A stretch of DNA of 64,000 bases from Rhabdophis nuchalis (Eukaryota; Chordata; Lepidosauria; Squamata; Natricidae). This document shows positions 36,781 through 49,339 of this stretch, piece by piece (position 1 is the stretch's first letter; every line of letters begins with the position of its first letter). Under the pieces are notes generated by a model. It was not told the DNA's origin and made no database searches. It worked only from the letters and a program-made list of their open reading frames with translations. The position numbers and the translations under genes are program-made. The stretch spans positions 217,439,462 through 217,503,461 of the forward strand of contig CM077644.1 in the NCBI GenBank assembly GCA_039707465.1, written 5' to 3'.

Positions 36781-37514
36781 TGCATCTTCCTGGCTATTTC
36801 AAAGACTTTTCTCTTTTGATGTTTTATAAAGACATGGTTACTTCAAAGAATATGGGGGCTGAATAATATTTTCCCAATAGCATGGAAGCTGTTTTAAAGT
36901 GGATAGTGGTATATTCCTAGATTCTCATATACTGTATGTTGTTTTATGAATACGGTGCGCTTTGGTTTTGTTTTAATCTGAGCTACAGATGCCATTCATA
37001 GTCAGTTTATGATTGGAATAGCCCATAAGTCCTATAAGATACATGCAATCTAAATTGTATGTACAATATATCTAAATTGTATATACTGTATGTGCACATG
37101 GTAAAGGTAAATAAATTAAATTTAGTGAAACAAGCAATAGTCTTCTGATCACTTCCTTTTAAAATAAAATGTTAACATAATTGAGATTTTTTTTGCTTAG
37201 TTCCTATCTTCTGTGCATCTATACCCTTTCTTTACTAATGCAAGTTATAATTTCTATTATTTTTCAGAAAAAGGGAATGAGCCAAAAATGGTATAGATTG
37301 GGGTTTTTTTCATTTGTTACATTAAATGGGGATATTTTTAGTCACAAGCAAATCAACTTGACCAATTTCATTTCCTACCCTAAGTCATGTACTTGTTTTT
37401 CAGTATATCATGTATAACCAAAAAGAAACAAAGCACATTATAGCATGCTGTTGTATGCAAGCCATACCAGTAGAACTATTTTTGAGTGAGTGTGTGTGCG
37501 TGTGTGTATGTGCA

Positions 37515-37542
37515 TGTCTGTCTGTCTACCTATTTATCTATC

Positions 37543-37610
<68 letters not shown>

Positions 37611-37692
37611 CATCCATCCATCCATCCATCCATCCATCCATCCATCCATCCATCCATCCATCCATCCATCCATCCATCCATCCATCCATCCA
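37515..37692. repeat. (TATC)n(CATC)n compound microsatellite
   Basis: Roughly 95 bases of TATC/TGTC variants, then about 82 bases of pure CATC. Confidence 0.98.
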
Positions 37693-38229
37693 CTGTAATA
37701 TGTTGGTTTAAATCTGAAATATATTTATTACAGATTCTAAAAAAAAATCATTCTGGTATCTGAGGCTATTTTGAGGCTGAAAAGTTGGGAATTGAATGAA
37801 ATAATATTGCTTTATAAATTAAGGCCAGGAATAGAAATGATACAATTTCCAGGATCCTAATATTTTCTAATTTCAGCCTTCAAGGCCATTTGTGCCCTTA
37901 ACCTTGATTGCAGGAAGTGAATTCTTCTTTTGTCCTATTTAGGGATGGGGGATTATCCATTTCATGTGGAGCAGTTGCAGTGGTGATTCTGCCTTTATGA
38001 TGCCATTGTTCTGTTGTGGGTTATAAAAGATGCTGATCATTCACAAAAAAGCTCATTTAAGACTATGATGGAAATATATTACCTTGCTTACTGACCTTAT
38101 CTGAAATTCGTGAAGAGGATGGAAACTAGTAAAAATTTATGAACAGGACAGAACTATTATGCCTCAATTCTAGGCACACATCATATGCCCGCAACCCATA
38201 GAGATGTTGATAGTGAATAAAGAGATTGG

Positions 38230-39055
38230 AAGGCATCAGATTAAATATAAGATATGTAGGTAGATTTGGGATAAGGATGCATTGTTTGCCAATTTGCTCC
38301 CAGGTCCAATTCAAGATGTTGATTATCACCTTTAAAGGCCTATATTGCATGGGTCCAGGGTATCTGAAGAGTCATTTCACCCTAATGGAACTTATCCATC
38401 CTACTCATGCCCACAGACTCCATCTGTTAAGGAATTTGGGGAGGCAGGGTCAACGGGAAGTGTGTTTTTCACTATATGCATAACAGGTAGTATTCAGCCA
38501 GTTCTGACAGGTTCTGGACAACCGGTAGTGGAAATTTTGAGTAGTTTGGAGAACCAGAAAATAGGTTGGCCCCATCTCCGCTGCCTCCCAGCCGTCCATC
38601 TGATCTTCTTTTATTCCCCTGAACAAGATAATGGAACAGGAAAAGAGGTTAGTGAGATGGGGAGGGAATGGGGATTTTGCAGTAACCTTCCCCTGCCACG
38701 TCCATAAAGCCACGCCATGCCCACAAAACCACACCCACAGTAGTAAAATATTTTTGAATCCCACCACTGATGCACAACCGTGTGAAATATTGTACAACCT
38801 GAGAACTCCTCCCACCATTTGGCCTTCCAGAAGGCTGTTAAAACTGTTTTTTTTGCCAGTTGACTTGAGGCCCTGAGGGAGATGCTCATTGCTGGAGGTG
38901 GTTGAGGGTACATCTCTGTACCTTCCATCTCTTGATTTCTGGTTGTCTGCATAGTTTTAAATTTTTAAACTACTTTTCTATTTATGTTTTTATGATCTAT
39001 AAGCTGCCCAAATTTACCCTTATTGAGAAGATGGGCAGCATATAAATTTAATAAG
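38230..39055 (+). mobile_element. old L2-like LINE 3' end, split by a MITE
   Basis: 38280-38470 encodes LPICSQVQFKMLIITFKGL and GPGYLKSHF, homologous to the FKVLVTIFKALHGTGPGYLKS block of the 57256 copy. The match resumes after 38778 (AFQKAVKTVFF-like) and ends with a 3' UTR holding gatgggcagcatataaattt. The 38484-38769 MITE interrupts it. Confidence 0.75.
38484..38769. mobile_element. hAT-like MITE nested in L2
   Basis: Ends caggtagtattcagcc and gaatcccaccactg with TSD atgcataa/atgcacaa (7 of 8). Reverse orientation relative to 13634 and 16027. Removing it and one TSD joins the two halves of the L2 copy. Confidence 0.87.
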
Positions 39056-39162
39056 TAAGGACTTTAACCAACAGTTGATGGAAATACTGCAAGGAGGTAG
39101 AGTGCAGTGCTTTGATATTGTACAATATTAAAAGGAAAGAGTGGGGAAAAATTTCTCAGATT

Positions 39163-39512
39163 ATCAATCAATCAATCAAGTTTAATTTGTAGACCGCTCC
39201 CTCTTCCAGAAGGGACTCAGAGCGGTGCACAGGAGATTAAAAAGTGTACAAACATAAAAACATTATAAATATATAAAATCAAATTAAACAACTATATCCC
39301 TGCGCTAAAAACCTAAACTCCTTAAAAACTAAACCCCTTAAAAACCAAATTAAAACAATTTGAATATTCAGACTAAAGGCTGGAAGGTAGATTAGGCCAG
39401 GCCGGCCTGCTGGAAGAAATGAGTCTTAAGCTTTTGGTGGAAGGAGCGGAGGTCCGAGGTTGTTCTGAGCTCGGGGGGTAGGTCGTTCCATAGAGTTGGG
39501 TCCGCCACATTA
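39163..39512 (-). mobile_element. L2-like LINE 3' end
   Basis: Starts with (TCAA)n and tttaatttgtagaccgc, then gggactcagagcggtgcacag, UTR, and an antisense C-terminus with ggtaggtcgttccatag. Parallels 57338-57620. Confidence 0.85.
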
Positions 39513-39893
39513 TAAGTGCTATTAATGCAAGGCATCTCAAATACTCTGCCTTGTCTCCTCTCCTGAATCCACTTCTATCAATGTGCTAAAATTCATATTA
39601 TGCATTACTGATTTCAGGAAAAGAAGAAACCCTCTTCAGACACTTCACATATTTTGTGACTCTTACTTACACTGCATTATTCCTGCTTATCCTGTTCCTC
39701 AGAATCAAACTAACATTCAATATCATATCTTGAACTCCTGCATTTCCCCTTAGCATTCAGTTTCCCTGACCTTAACAGAAAATTGTAAAGGCTTGGCAGC
39801 TATTTATGTACTCTTTGATGGTTCAGCAGTTTACTGAGATAGATCATTTATTAGTATGGAAATACTAAAATACGCAACACCATTCATCTGCAG

Positions 39894-40006
39894 CAGTGTT
39901 TCTCAACCCTGGCTCCTTTAAGACTTCAATTCCCACAAATCCCAGTTCCCACAATTCTGGAAGTTGAGTCCACACAACTTAAAGGGGCCATGGTTGAGAA
40001 ACACTG
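39894..40006. mobile_element. foldback hAT-like MITE
   Basis: Ends cagtgtttctcaaccctgg and catggttgagaaacactg form an inverted pair; the interior is also partly self-complementary. Weak TSD (atctgcag/ttctgagg). Confidence 0.65.
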
Positions 40007-41602
40007 TTCTGAGGTCTGAAAATAATATAGTTCAAAATTGTGCTTAGATGTTAGTTAAACAAACAGAGGACTGAGCATCTGATCACTGCCAATTCTATAT
40101 ATCTGAAAGAATCACCATGTTATTCAAACCTGTTCATATGATGGAATGAAGTAATACATTGGAGTACTTACCTGGTTCATCAAAGCAGATATGAATGCTT
40201 GATTCATTCTTTGTTGCTTCTATAATTGTATTTTAGATTTCATTTTCATACTGTGTTTACTTACAGATCATCTGGAGAAGTTTTGTTATTGGATAACATA
40301 TTCTTTCAGTAAACATTTAATAAAGTAACTCCATGTAGAAAAAAAAATCCTGTCTCAGCCTCCAAATCTGTAAAATAGTTTTAAAATATCTGAAGGCAAA
40401 TACTTTTTCTTAAGAGCATACAAGGCTAGTGTGCATATTCCACTGACCTCTAAAATTGTTGTATGTACTTTATATTGTAGCCTCAAAAATTGGTAATAAG
40501 AAATAGCCTTTTAATTGCACAGCTGTTGACCCATTAAATCTCAGTTTAAGAGAATCTATATATTAGCATTTTGCATCAATGGAAATTGCACTTGGGAAAA
40601 TTGAAAATGCATGACATGATTAACATGCAAATAGACAGAAGATTTTGAACACATTGACATCACCCACTTTCCTAAGATTATTCAAGTACCAATCTGTGTT
40701 TAACCTTTCTGATAACTCAAACTGATATACAGTCATTGTGTGTTGGGAGAGGGGATGACTTAGTTTTACTATGGCCACTGTAATTCTATGAGGCAAATTG
40801 GACTGAGAGAAAATGACTGATCCAAAGGCAGGTTATTATTTAAAAACTTAAAAACTAGCAATGTTGCCTTTCGTATTTCATCACAGTTATGTGATACACA
40901 CATAACTTCCATTAAATTTAGTAGGATTTGCTTTGGAGGGAATTATGCCTATGTAAACAGTTTACAGTTGTGTTTTTATTTTTGTATTATATATATATAT
41001 ATATTCATTTCAGCTGTTTTGATTGTGGCAGCAATCAAAATATGCTTAATAAATACATTTGTCTATCCTCAAAGTCAGTGTCAAAGTCAGTCAACTTCAT
41101 CAACTTTTAGACTTTATAGTTAAAGTCATATAGTCAGTTAGTTATATAGACTTCAACTCCCAGGATTCATGAACTAGCTTGCGTGAAGCTCATGATATAT
41201 ACATTTCTCATACATAAATTTTATAAAGTTCATCAACAAGAAAGCCAATAATTTGGATTTGCTATAGCTTCAGCAGCATTTCATAAAAAGCCCTGACTTG
41301 AGATCCATCAATTTTGTAGGACCATGCAAAATACTTGAAAAGGGTACTTTATAAAAAAGATAAGTGTGAGTAAAATATTCAAGGTATTTAAAGCAGCTGC
41401 TTCCTCTGAAATGTTTGGTGAGGCTCCTCTGAACATGTTTCATGATTGCACATGTTTGTGTTTATTTTTTGATTTTCTGGCAGTTCCAGTGGAAGAGTCT
41501 GCATAATGCACAAATGATAATGTGTAGACATTTCTTAATTTGAGCAACTTTAAGATGCGTAGATTTCAACCCCCAGAATTCTCCAGCCCTGGTATAGATT
41601 GT

Positions 41603-41661
41603 TTTATTTATTTATTTATATTTATATCCTGCCCTTCTCCACAGAGGACCCAGGGCGGTGT
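41603..41661 (-). mobile_element. L2-like tail, about 60 bp
   Basis: TTTAT tail followed by atatcctgcccttctccac and gacccagggcggtg, then unrelated sequence: a very short 5'-truncated insertion. Confidence 0.7.
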
Positions 41662-41711
41662 TGATGAAGCCTTGAAGTAGCTGTACTGAACCTTTGGAGG
41701 GAAAGAGGTTG

Positions 41712-42107
41712 TTTTAATCCAGGGCTTCTCAAACTTGGCAACTTGAAGACTTGTGGACTTCAACTCCCAGAATTCTCCAGCCAGCCATAGAACAAAAACA
41801 AGGAAAAACTCCTCATTATTCAAACTGGAACAGCAAGATAGAGCTCCAAACTAAAATGGGAGAGGAATATCAATACTGAAATTCAAAAACCTGCCAGAAT
41901 AAAATTATTTTAATCCAGGGCTTCTCAAACTTGGCAACTTGAAGACTTGTGGACTTCAACTCCCAGAATTCTCCAGCCAGCCATAGAACAAAAACAAGGA
42001 AAAACTCCTCATTATTCAAACTGGAACAGCAAGATAGAGCTCCAAACTAAAATGGGAGAGGAATATCAATACTGAAATTCAAAAACCTGCCAGAATAAAA
42101 TTATTTT
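41712..42107. repeat. exact 196-bp tandem duplication
   Basis: 41712-41907 is repeated from 41908 with a period of 196 bp; I saw no mismatch over the second unit. Each unit starts with a half-MITE (cagggcttctcaaacttgg, then cttcaactcccagaattc) and continues into unique sequence. Confidence 0.93.
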
Positions 42108-42369
42108 ATTGTCTTGCAGAAGAATCACAACAAAGAAGCCTGTGAATAAAAGTTTGTCTTTGGGATCAGGACACTACATCTCTATAGTCCAGCTCCCACT
42201 TTCTATGGCAGTTTATCTGTGCCCCCAGGGTCACCTAAATCAGAATCCTTTCAGCAGTTACAGGAAGGTTTCATACCCATTTGCACTCTGATTCAGGTGA
42301 CACCCCCCCAGGGCCCAGATAAACCTCCAAGAGGCCCTAATGACTCTCAGAGGGAGTGCTAAAAAGTTA

Positions 42370-42850
42370 TCGAAAATGAGAAGGTGAAGATTTTGTGGGA
42401 CTTTTGAATACAAACGGATCGTCATTTGGAGCACAACACGCCAGATATCACGGTTGTAGAGGACCAAAGTGTACAGTTTATTGATATCGCTGTTCCTGGA
42501 GACGCCAGAGTCAAAGAAAAAGAACTAGAAAAAATAATGAAATATCGCGACCTAGCCATCAAAACTACATGGCTATGGATAAAGCATGTAACAGTGATAC
42601 CTATTGTCATCGGGGCACTTGGCACCATGTCCAAGAATTTTACAAGATACATCAACAAATTGTAGCTTCCTGCAATAACACCAGTGGAACTGCAAAAAAC
42701 TGTGCTACTCGGAACATCTTATATTTTAAGAAGGTATTTGGTTGATACCTAGGATGCTGGCAGCAAACCGTATCAACCATTAGCACCAGTCAATGGTATT
42801 TGTAATGCATTTTTAAATGTTCAGTTGGCTGAGTTTTACGTTTAATGAAT
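42370..42850 (+). mobile_element. R4/Dong-like LINE, C-terminal endonuclease
   Basis: The frame reads KILWDF, a stop, IQTDRHLEHNTPDITVVED, FIDIAVPGDARVKEKELEKI, VIPIVIGALGTM and KNFTRYINKL, then after a stop LQKTVLLGT...ILRRYL. This is the C-terminal restriction-like endonuclease (PD...D/E...K) of R4-type non-LTR elements, which cuts the target. The stop codons show it is dead. It ends directly at a TAA-rich tract, and Dong elements are known to insert in TAA repeats, which supports the clade. The RT region is absent. Confidence 0.72.
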
Positions 42851-42855
42851 AAAGT

Positions 42856-42890
42856 AAATAATAATAATAATAATAATGATAATAATAATA

Positions 42891-42934
<44 letters not shown>

Positions 42935-42957
42935 AATAATAATAATAATAATAATAA
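42856..42957. repeat. (AAT)n(ATG)n(AAT)n microsatellite
   Basis: Trinucleotide tract with a GAT/ATG core inside TAA runs, directly 3' of the R4-like fragment. Confidence 0.95.
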
Positions 42958-43295
42958 TGAAAGCCACTGTTTTGATTCTTTGTCAGACCAACTCAATGAC
43001 TAAAGAATGCCTTAATGACCAAACCATATATGGGGATATGGGAAGGCAAAATGAAATATGATAGCATTAGGACTCTGGGCTTGTAACCAAGAAAGGCATA
43101 CAAAATTATTATTGCATATGCTACTTGCCGAGTCTTGCTGGTGCAAAATTGTTTCCATTCCTGCCTTTCAATTAAGTAATGTTGCCATTATATTTTAACA
43201 ACTTGGTTGCTGTTTGGTGCGAGTTTATATCATAGCACAATGGGATTTTGATGATATCCGTGTTCAATCAGCAGGTTGATAAATTTGTGTAAGTG

Positions 43296-43517
43296 TTACA
43301 AGCCAGTTAACAAGAGAGCTTCTGTAGAAACCCAGGTAATTTGTCTTCTAGCACTTTGTAATTTCTGTCGATATTTCTTGCAGAGTGCCTCCTGAACAAA
43401 ATCTTCAGATAGATCTTTATTTAGAGCCACTGGACATTGTAGGTGAAAATCATGACTTCGCTGAATTGCTTGTGTTCTCTCCTCTATAGTAGGTCTCGCC
43501 TTGCTTGCTAGAAGCAT
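43296..43517 (-). other. unassigned 73-codon open frame
   Basis: Reads MLLASKARPTIEERTQAIQ, ..., SEDFVQEALCKKYRQKLQ, then RRQITWVSTEALLL. It is charged and looks less random than the other short frames, with a possible AG acceptor near 43507 on the minus strand, but no convincing donor and no family I recognise. It could be an exon, a retropseudogene scrap or chance. Confidence 0.2.
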
Positions 43518-44138
43518 TCAAACTTTAATAAATTGCACGCAATAAAAATATTTAAAGCATTTTAGTGGTGATACTGCAGCTACTGAAAAAAAAATTGAAG
43601 AATTTTGAAGTGATGTCTTTGAATTTAATGGAAGCAAACAAACAAAAACCTATGGTACAACCAAGTAGGCTGTAGATAATTGAAAGCATCATTGTACAAT
43701 GGGAGACAGGGCATCCACACAAGTACAGCTTGGCCACCTTGTAACTAAGTAAGTACTGAAATACCATGCTTTATCAATAAGAATCTATCATCTTCTTTGG
43801 GAAAAATTCTAAAGCAAATTCTCTTTCATCAAACTTGAATGAGGATTTGCAAAATAAACTATTTCTCTGCTCAGTATTGTGTGTTCTGGAGTCAGTGGGC
43901 TCTCTTTTTTTAGGGGAAAACAGCATTATTTTTGCTTCCTTGTTTTAGTTTTGACTACTAGCTGGTTTTTTTTTATATGACCAAATGCCTTTAAACTTTA
44001 GTTGTTCTACTGGGATCTGAAAAAGGATTCATCAGTATTGACAAAGGATTGATTGGAAATACTCTTATAATCCAAGTCTGAATTGAAGCAAAGATCGTTT
44101 TCTCTTTTAGCTCAACATTAGCAAAACAGATTCTAGAA

Positions 44139-44589
44139 TAGGGGTGTCAAGCTCAATTTCATTGAGGTTGAGCATCATCGTTGGGTTTGACATCGGGGGG
44201 TCAGAGTGGCGTGGTCAGGGTGGGCATGGCCAACTTGATGTCACTCATTGCTCTGTTTTCGGCCATGACAGCCTCCTACAGCCCTCTTTCAGTGAAAATG
44301 GAGTGCGGCCCACCCGGAGTGCGTTTTTGGCCACAACAGCCTCCTGCAACCCTCTGCCAGTGAAAACAGACCTTGGGGACCCACATGCAGGCCCCCGGCT
44401 CTGTTTTTGGCTGTGACAGCCTCCTGCAGCCGTTGCCAGCAAAAATGAAGCTCGGGGAGGTTATGCGTCCCCCTGTGCTCCTTTTCCGCTGACAGAGGCA
44501 CTGTGGGCTGGTCCGTCACTGTTTCCAGGGTGGGCCTAAACAGCCTGCGGGCTGGATCCAGCGCACCGGCCTTGAGTTTGACACCCCTG
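44139..44589. mobile_element. hAT element, caggggtgtc family
   Basis: Ends taggggtgtcaagctc and gagtttgacacccctg, TSD ttctagaa/ttctagag (7 of 8). Interior has three repeats of the cagcctcctgcaaccctctg type and ggatccagcgcaccgg near the right end. Confidence 0.9.
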
Positions 44590-46254
44590 TTCTAGAGGGT
44601 GTCTTTAAAAAGGCCTGCTTGCTTGCTGAATATCTGGCATGGAGTCAAACAACAAATCTGTGCTAGCAACACAATTGGGAAGAGTAAGAAAATGCCACTG
44701 CAGCTTTAATTAAAAGGGTTAACATTGTTTCAGTAGAAACAGTGGAAAGGACTATTTCTATTGAGACCTACCTCATTATTTTAAAAAAAAAGCCAAACAG
44801 ATGTTTTGGGAATTATTTTATACTATGTCCTACTACTTAAATAAGTGGGTGCTTTCTAGTTTGCTGTCCTCTGTAATGATAATAAAAGTAGTTAAAAATC
44901 AAAGGAAGCTTATTACGGCATCTTGTAGAAGGGCCTGTGTGATCTGGAATATGAAAGAAAGCTTAAAAGACATACTGTGTTTCATCTGTGTTTTGTACTA
45001 ATTACATGGACACGATCAAAGTATGTAAAACCGAACAAGATCTAAAAAGGAAAGAGTTTAGCTTTTAACTTGTTTTAATAAAGGAGCAACTTAACAGCAC
45101 TCTGGGCAATTTCAAAATCAGGATAAAGTGAACTAAGCATATAACATATACGCATGATGGAGTTTAAGGTATTCAGTAGGCTGAATATACACACAGTGCT
45201 TGATTGACTCAGTTCTCTGGACTTGACAGTTTTTCAATCAAATCCTCTTGCCCTGTGGATTAAACTTTTGAAAACTATTTGTCAGTTTTAGCTTTCTTAT
45301 CTGCCTTGAGCTTATTATCTGTAGATGAGTACTTCATACCTCTGAGGTGAGCTTTTAATCAATGCCATTTAGATTACTGGAATGAACTGGCAACCATTTT
45401 TAAATGAACTGATAAAGATATCCTGTTTGATGTGATTTGGCTGGTTTTGCTTTAATATGGTTTGAGCCAAAGGGTTTTTTTTTATTGATCATCAAAAAGG
45501 CAAGAATAATTTTCTCCCCTTTTCTTCTTTGTTTTGCTGCTTTAAAAGAACCAACTCTGGTGAGATCTACATAATTACAACTTTAATGGTTAATCCCAGT
45601 AACTGAACAATAAGACAAGATCACAAACATGCTAACCAACCCACATTAGTTTTTTTTAAAAAAAATACTATACTAGCTATTGTAATTTGAAAAAGTATTT
45701 CATGGCTTATTATTTTATTGTAAACCCACTAATCATGGATTATTTAAGATTTAGCAAATTGTTTAGCAAATAATATCTCTCCAGCATCATAGTTTAAAGT
45801 TGCCATAGTTTTTCATTCACCCTTTCTGATGGTCCAATTTCCTTAGCCATATATTAAACTAGAAACCTTTTCTTTGCACAATCATAACTTTGTTGACAAT
45901 AATATCTATGCACTTAATATGCAGTGTGCACTATAGTTGCCATCCCTGTGAACTTCTGAACCTAGAAAGCTAAAGTCCAAAAAATTTTCTGTAGCTGTTT
46001 ACATTGAGTTACCTTAGGTGGGGATATAATATTAAGGATTTTCAATAATGGAGCTATAGGCCAGCTTGGTATTCTCTTCTTACACCTTCCAGTCATCAAA
46101 AACAGTATCATCAGCATATACAAGATTGCTGATCTTTCTCTCAAGAGTTTTAATTCCAATTTCTATTTCTGCCAGATCAGCACTTCTCAAATGTTTTTGT
46201 GCGTATATGTTAAATCAGTGACGGTATATAACTTTTGCTCATTCTTTTTCCAAG

Positions 46255-46400
46255 GAAGTGAATCATTTGATTGATTGACTGATTTAAGTGCCAACAACTT
46301 GATGTTGAGTCTTAGTGACCACTTTATATTTTTTTATCCATGTGATTTTCTTGGTAAAATACACAAGTGATTGACTGTTGCCTATTCCTATGCAGTACGA
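46255..46400 (-). mobile_element. RTE-like LINE 3' relic
   Basis: Contains gattgattgactgattt, aagtgccaacaacttgatg, ttgagtcttagtgaccac, the antisense of a 3' UTR that recurs at 55804. Degraded. Confidence 0.45.
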
Positions 46401-47529
46401 AATGACACTTTATTTTCTGTAATTAAAATGATGATTTGCTTTCACAGCATCTAACTATATCCCATATAAGTGCTTGTTTGCTTTAGCTGGGCAATTCTGG
46501 TGACCTTCACGCTTTAGGTGACTGTATGGGAATTATATTCCGTTGTCATATAATCCCTACATTTTTCCCACTTCCCTCCCGGAAGCATGATGAGATAACA
46601 TAAAGAAATAAGGAAGAGGGATTGAATCATTTAATTTCTTTATATTAATTTGCTGATGAGCCCACAAATTATTCAATAGGAAGACGAGGTAACCCAATAC
46701 ATACATACTTTTTAGCAGCTATCTACAATTTGTTGTGGTTAGCATGGTCAAAAGTTTGTGTGTAATCAGTAAATAAATAAAAATTATTTACCTTTATTTG
46801 TGCATTTTTCATTATCTATCAGATGTTAGCAATCCGTTCCCCGGCATTTCTTCTTCTGAATACAGCCTGTATATTTGGCACCTCATTCCCTATGCATGTA
46901 ATTCTCACTTACAATTGTCTCCTTCAGCAACCATTCAAAGTTACAATGATTCTGAAAAATAACTTTATGACCAATGTCCTCATTCATGTCTTCACTGCTT
47001 TCTTCAGTTACGTGATTGCCTTTGTATTCGGGAATCATTGTCCTGTACCTGACTCCTTTCCCCACACCTCTTGTACAGATTACAAGAGATGAAGCAGGCA
47101 CACAGTGGGGATTGCACATCAAATAGCAATTATGTGAAGGGCGGGAGGCACAGGAGAGATTGCATACAGACATTGCTTGGTTCTCCCCACACCCAGAGCA
47201 GGAAGATTGGAGAGAAGGGATTTCAAGAGAGTAGGGAATACTGTTTGTGTAGCATTCTTGTGAGGCCCACAAAATTGCACACAAAATTTGCATTATTTAA
47301 TGAAACCTTCCATTGGTTTTACCAGATCATGACATTCAGGCATATTATTCCAAGGGTTAAAATCAGTTTCATCAACTAACTGAAAAGAAGAAACACTGCT
47401 TGGAAGCCACAGACACTTCCTCCATAACCACTGTAGATGTTTGGAAGCAATACATCTTCTACTGACTGAAATCTATGGGTTTTTTTTTTATATCTGTAAT
47501 TTCAAGCAGAATACTAGAAATAATGTAAT

Positions 47530-47957
47530 TGTCAGGCCTGCAGCCATATTCCTTTTGGATCTTTGGCCTGCCACATTTTCTATTATTCTGCTATGCTTTT
47601 TCTAGTTTCTATTGTGTGAAAATGGGAGGGAGGGATTGTACGGCGTTAGATGCTATGTAGCCAAAATATAATTCCTTTCTAGAAAGCCAAGGTCATCCTT
47701 TGTCTCTGCACCTCTGTACCTGACTGGAACTGGATGGGTATAAGTGCCAGCATGGCAGTGGAAGATTGGATCATGTGATGGACTTATGGGTATGGGGGCA
47801 AGATCATGAACTTTCAATTGGATGGGGTAAACCAGGAAGCTTTCAGATTTGGGTTTTCCCAGATGTGCCAACATGGCTCTCTTAATAAATTGGAACTTTC
47901 AGCAATACTTTCCCTTGGACTCTGATTTAATCTTGGGTGCTATTTGGAACCCTGGCA
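47530..47957 (+). mobile_element. solo LTR with 5-bp TSD
   Basis: A 428-bp block from tgtcaggcctgcagcc to ggaaccctggca, flanked by a perfect gtaat (47525-47529, 47958-47962). A TATA-like tataag (about 47737) and aataaa (about 47885) lie in order on plus. Five-base TSDs fit Ty3/Gypsy-type or some ERV elements; no internal region is present. Confidence 0.82.
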
Positions 47958-48182
47958 GTAATGGTTAGAGCCGTACCCTTATAAATTCCTCAGTCCTATC
48001 CGTCTAGAGTCACTTCTTATGAGAGAGACAGCTGTATAAAGGTAATAAATACATTAAAAATACAGACTATAGTAAAAAATTAGCGTATGTAATGGAGGTG
48101 ATTTTTCACCAAAGGAATGAAATGGCTAGTAGTTACAATCTATAAATTCATAATAAAGTTTCCCCTTCATTTTTAATCTTTA

Positions 48183-48260
48183 TATTTGTTTGTTTGTTTG
48201 TTTATTATTTATTTTTAATATTTCTAGACTGCCCATCTCTTCTCAATGACTAGGTGAATA
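48183..48260 (-). repeat. (TTTG)n with LINE-tail-like sequence
   Basis: Five TTTG units followed by tttctagactgcccatctc, resembling the antisense of an L2-like 3' end. Confidence 0.5.
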
Positions 48261-48947
48261 GTACAGTTCTTAGAGAAAACATGTTAATAGAGTAAGATAA
48301 TTTGAAAGAAATTGTATGCTCTTTCTGTTACATTTTTATGTTCATGTATATACATATGCCAATTGCCAGTGCCTTCAGAAATGCAATATGTGTGCTAGCT
48401 TTTCTTTTTTTAACATCTAGGACTATCTCTATTTATTTTCCTATTTTAAGAAACGTAACCGAGCATGCAGGAAGTTGTTAAAGAAATTGTTTTTCACTGC
48501 AGTTGGGAATGCATGAGTGCTTAAGCCAGCTAATGTACTGTGTGATTTAAGCAAGTGGCCCTGAAGATAATATAGTATTCCAGGTGCTTTTAAGAAGCTA
48601 TTAACCACTGGGCCATGACTAATTTACATGTGATATGTAACTGTGATGTGAGAATGTCAGTTTTCTTTCTGAGTTATACCTATATGATTGTATGAGCGAT
48701 GCTAGGTTGTTTTTGAGAATCAACATAATTACAGGAATTTTATATTTAAATTTCTTGTTTTCCTTTTTTGCATAATTATGCATAATTATGCAAAATTTAA
48801 TATATATCGTTATTTATAACTATGCATCACATAAATGGAGTGCTAATTATAACTAACGAAGTCCAATCAACAAGTATGGCCTCTTTGGATAGTGGGATGA
48901 GTGGCATATAAATTTAATCAATAAACAAATAAGAATATATTGTACAT

Positions 48948-49339
48948 CAGGGATATCAAACTCAAGGCCTGGGAGCCAGCCTATGGGATGCTTATATCTG
49001 GCCCATCGGGTCGTCCTGGAAACAGCAAAGGACTGGCCCATGGTGCCTCTGCCAGGGAAAACAGAGCTCTGTTTTCCCTGGCAGAGGGTACAGGGGGCTG
49101 TCGTAGCTGGAAATGGAGCTCACAAGGGCTGTGTGCAGCCCTTCTGGGTTCGGTTTTTCTTGACTGGGTTGCAGGAGGCCATAGCAGCTGGAAATGGAGC
49201 TCGGGAGCCTGTTTTCACTGGCAGAGCACTCGGTCCACCAAAGGCGCCCTTGACACGAGTGACATCAAGCAGGCCATGCCTCGCCCCCCAGCCCCTCAGG
49301 CTCCAAAGGTCAAAAATGAAATTGAGTTTGACAACCCTG
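48948..49339. mobile_element. hAT element, caggggtgtc family
   Basis: Ends cagggatatcaaactcaag and gagtttgacaaccctg with perfect 8-bp TSD ttgtacat (48940-48947, 49340-49347). Confidence 0.9.

Noticed and set aside
37519..37692. CRISPR-like regular repeats
   Set aside because: Simple tandem microsatellite without spacers, in a vertebrate genome.
37410..37763. Open frames with Tyr-Leu-Ser-Ile and His-Pro-Ser-Ile repeats
   Set aside because: Direct translation of the TATC/CATC microsatellite.
46883..47293. 136-codon minus frame and a membrane-like plus frame at 46823-47092
   Set aside because: No splice context or known motif; part of 46895-46970 weakly resembles a decayed Tigger MITE, too weak to list.
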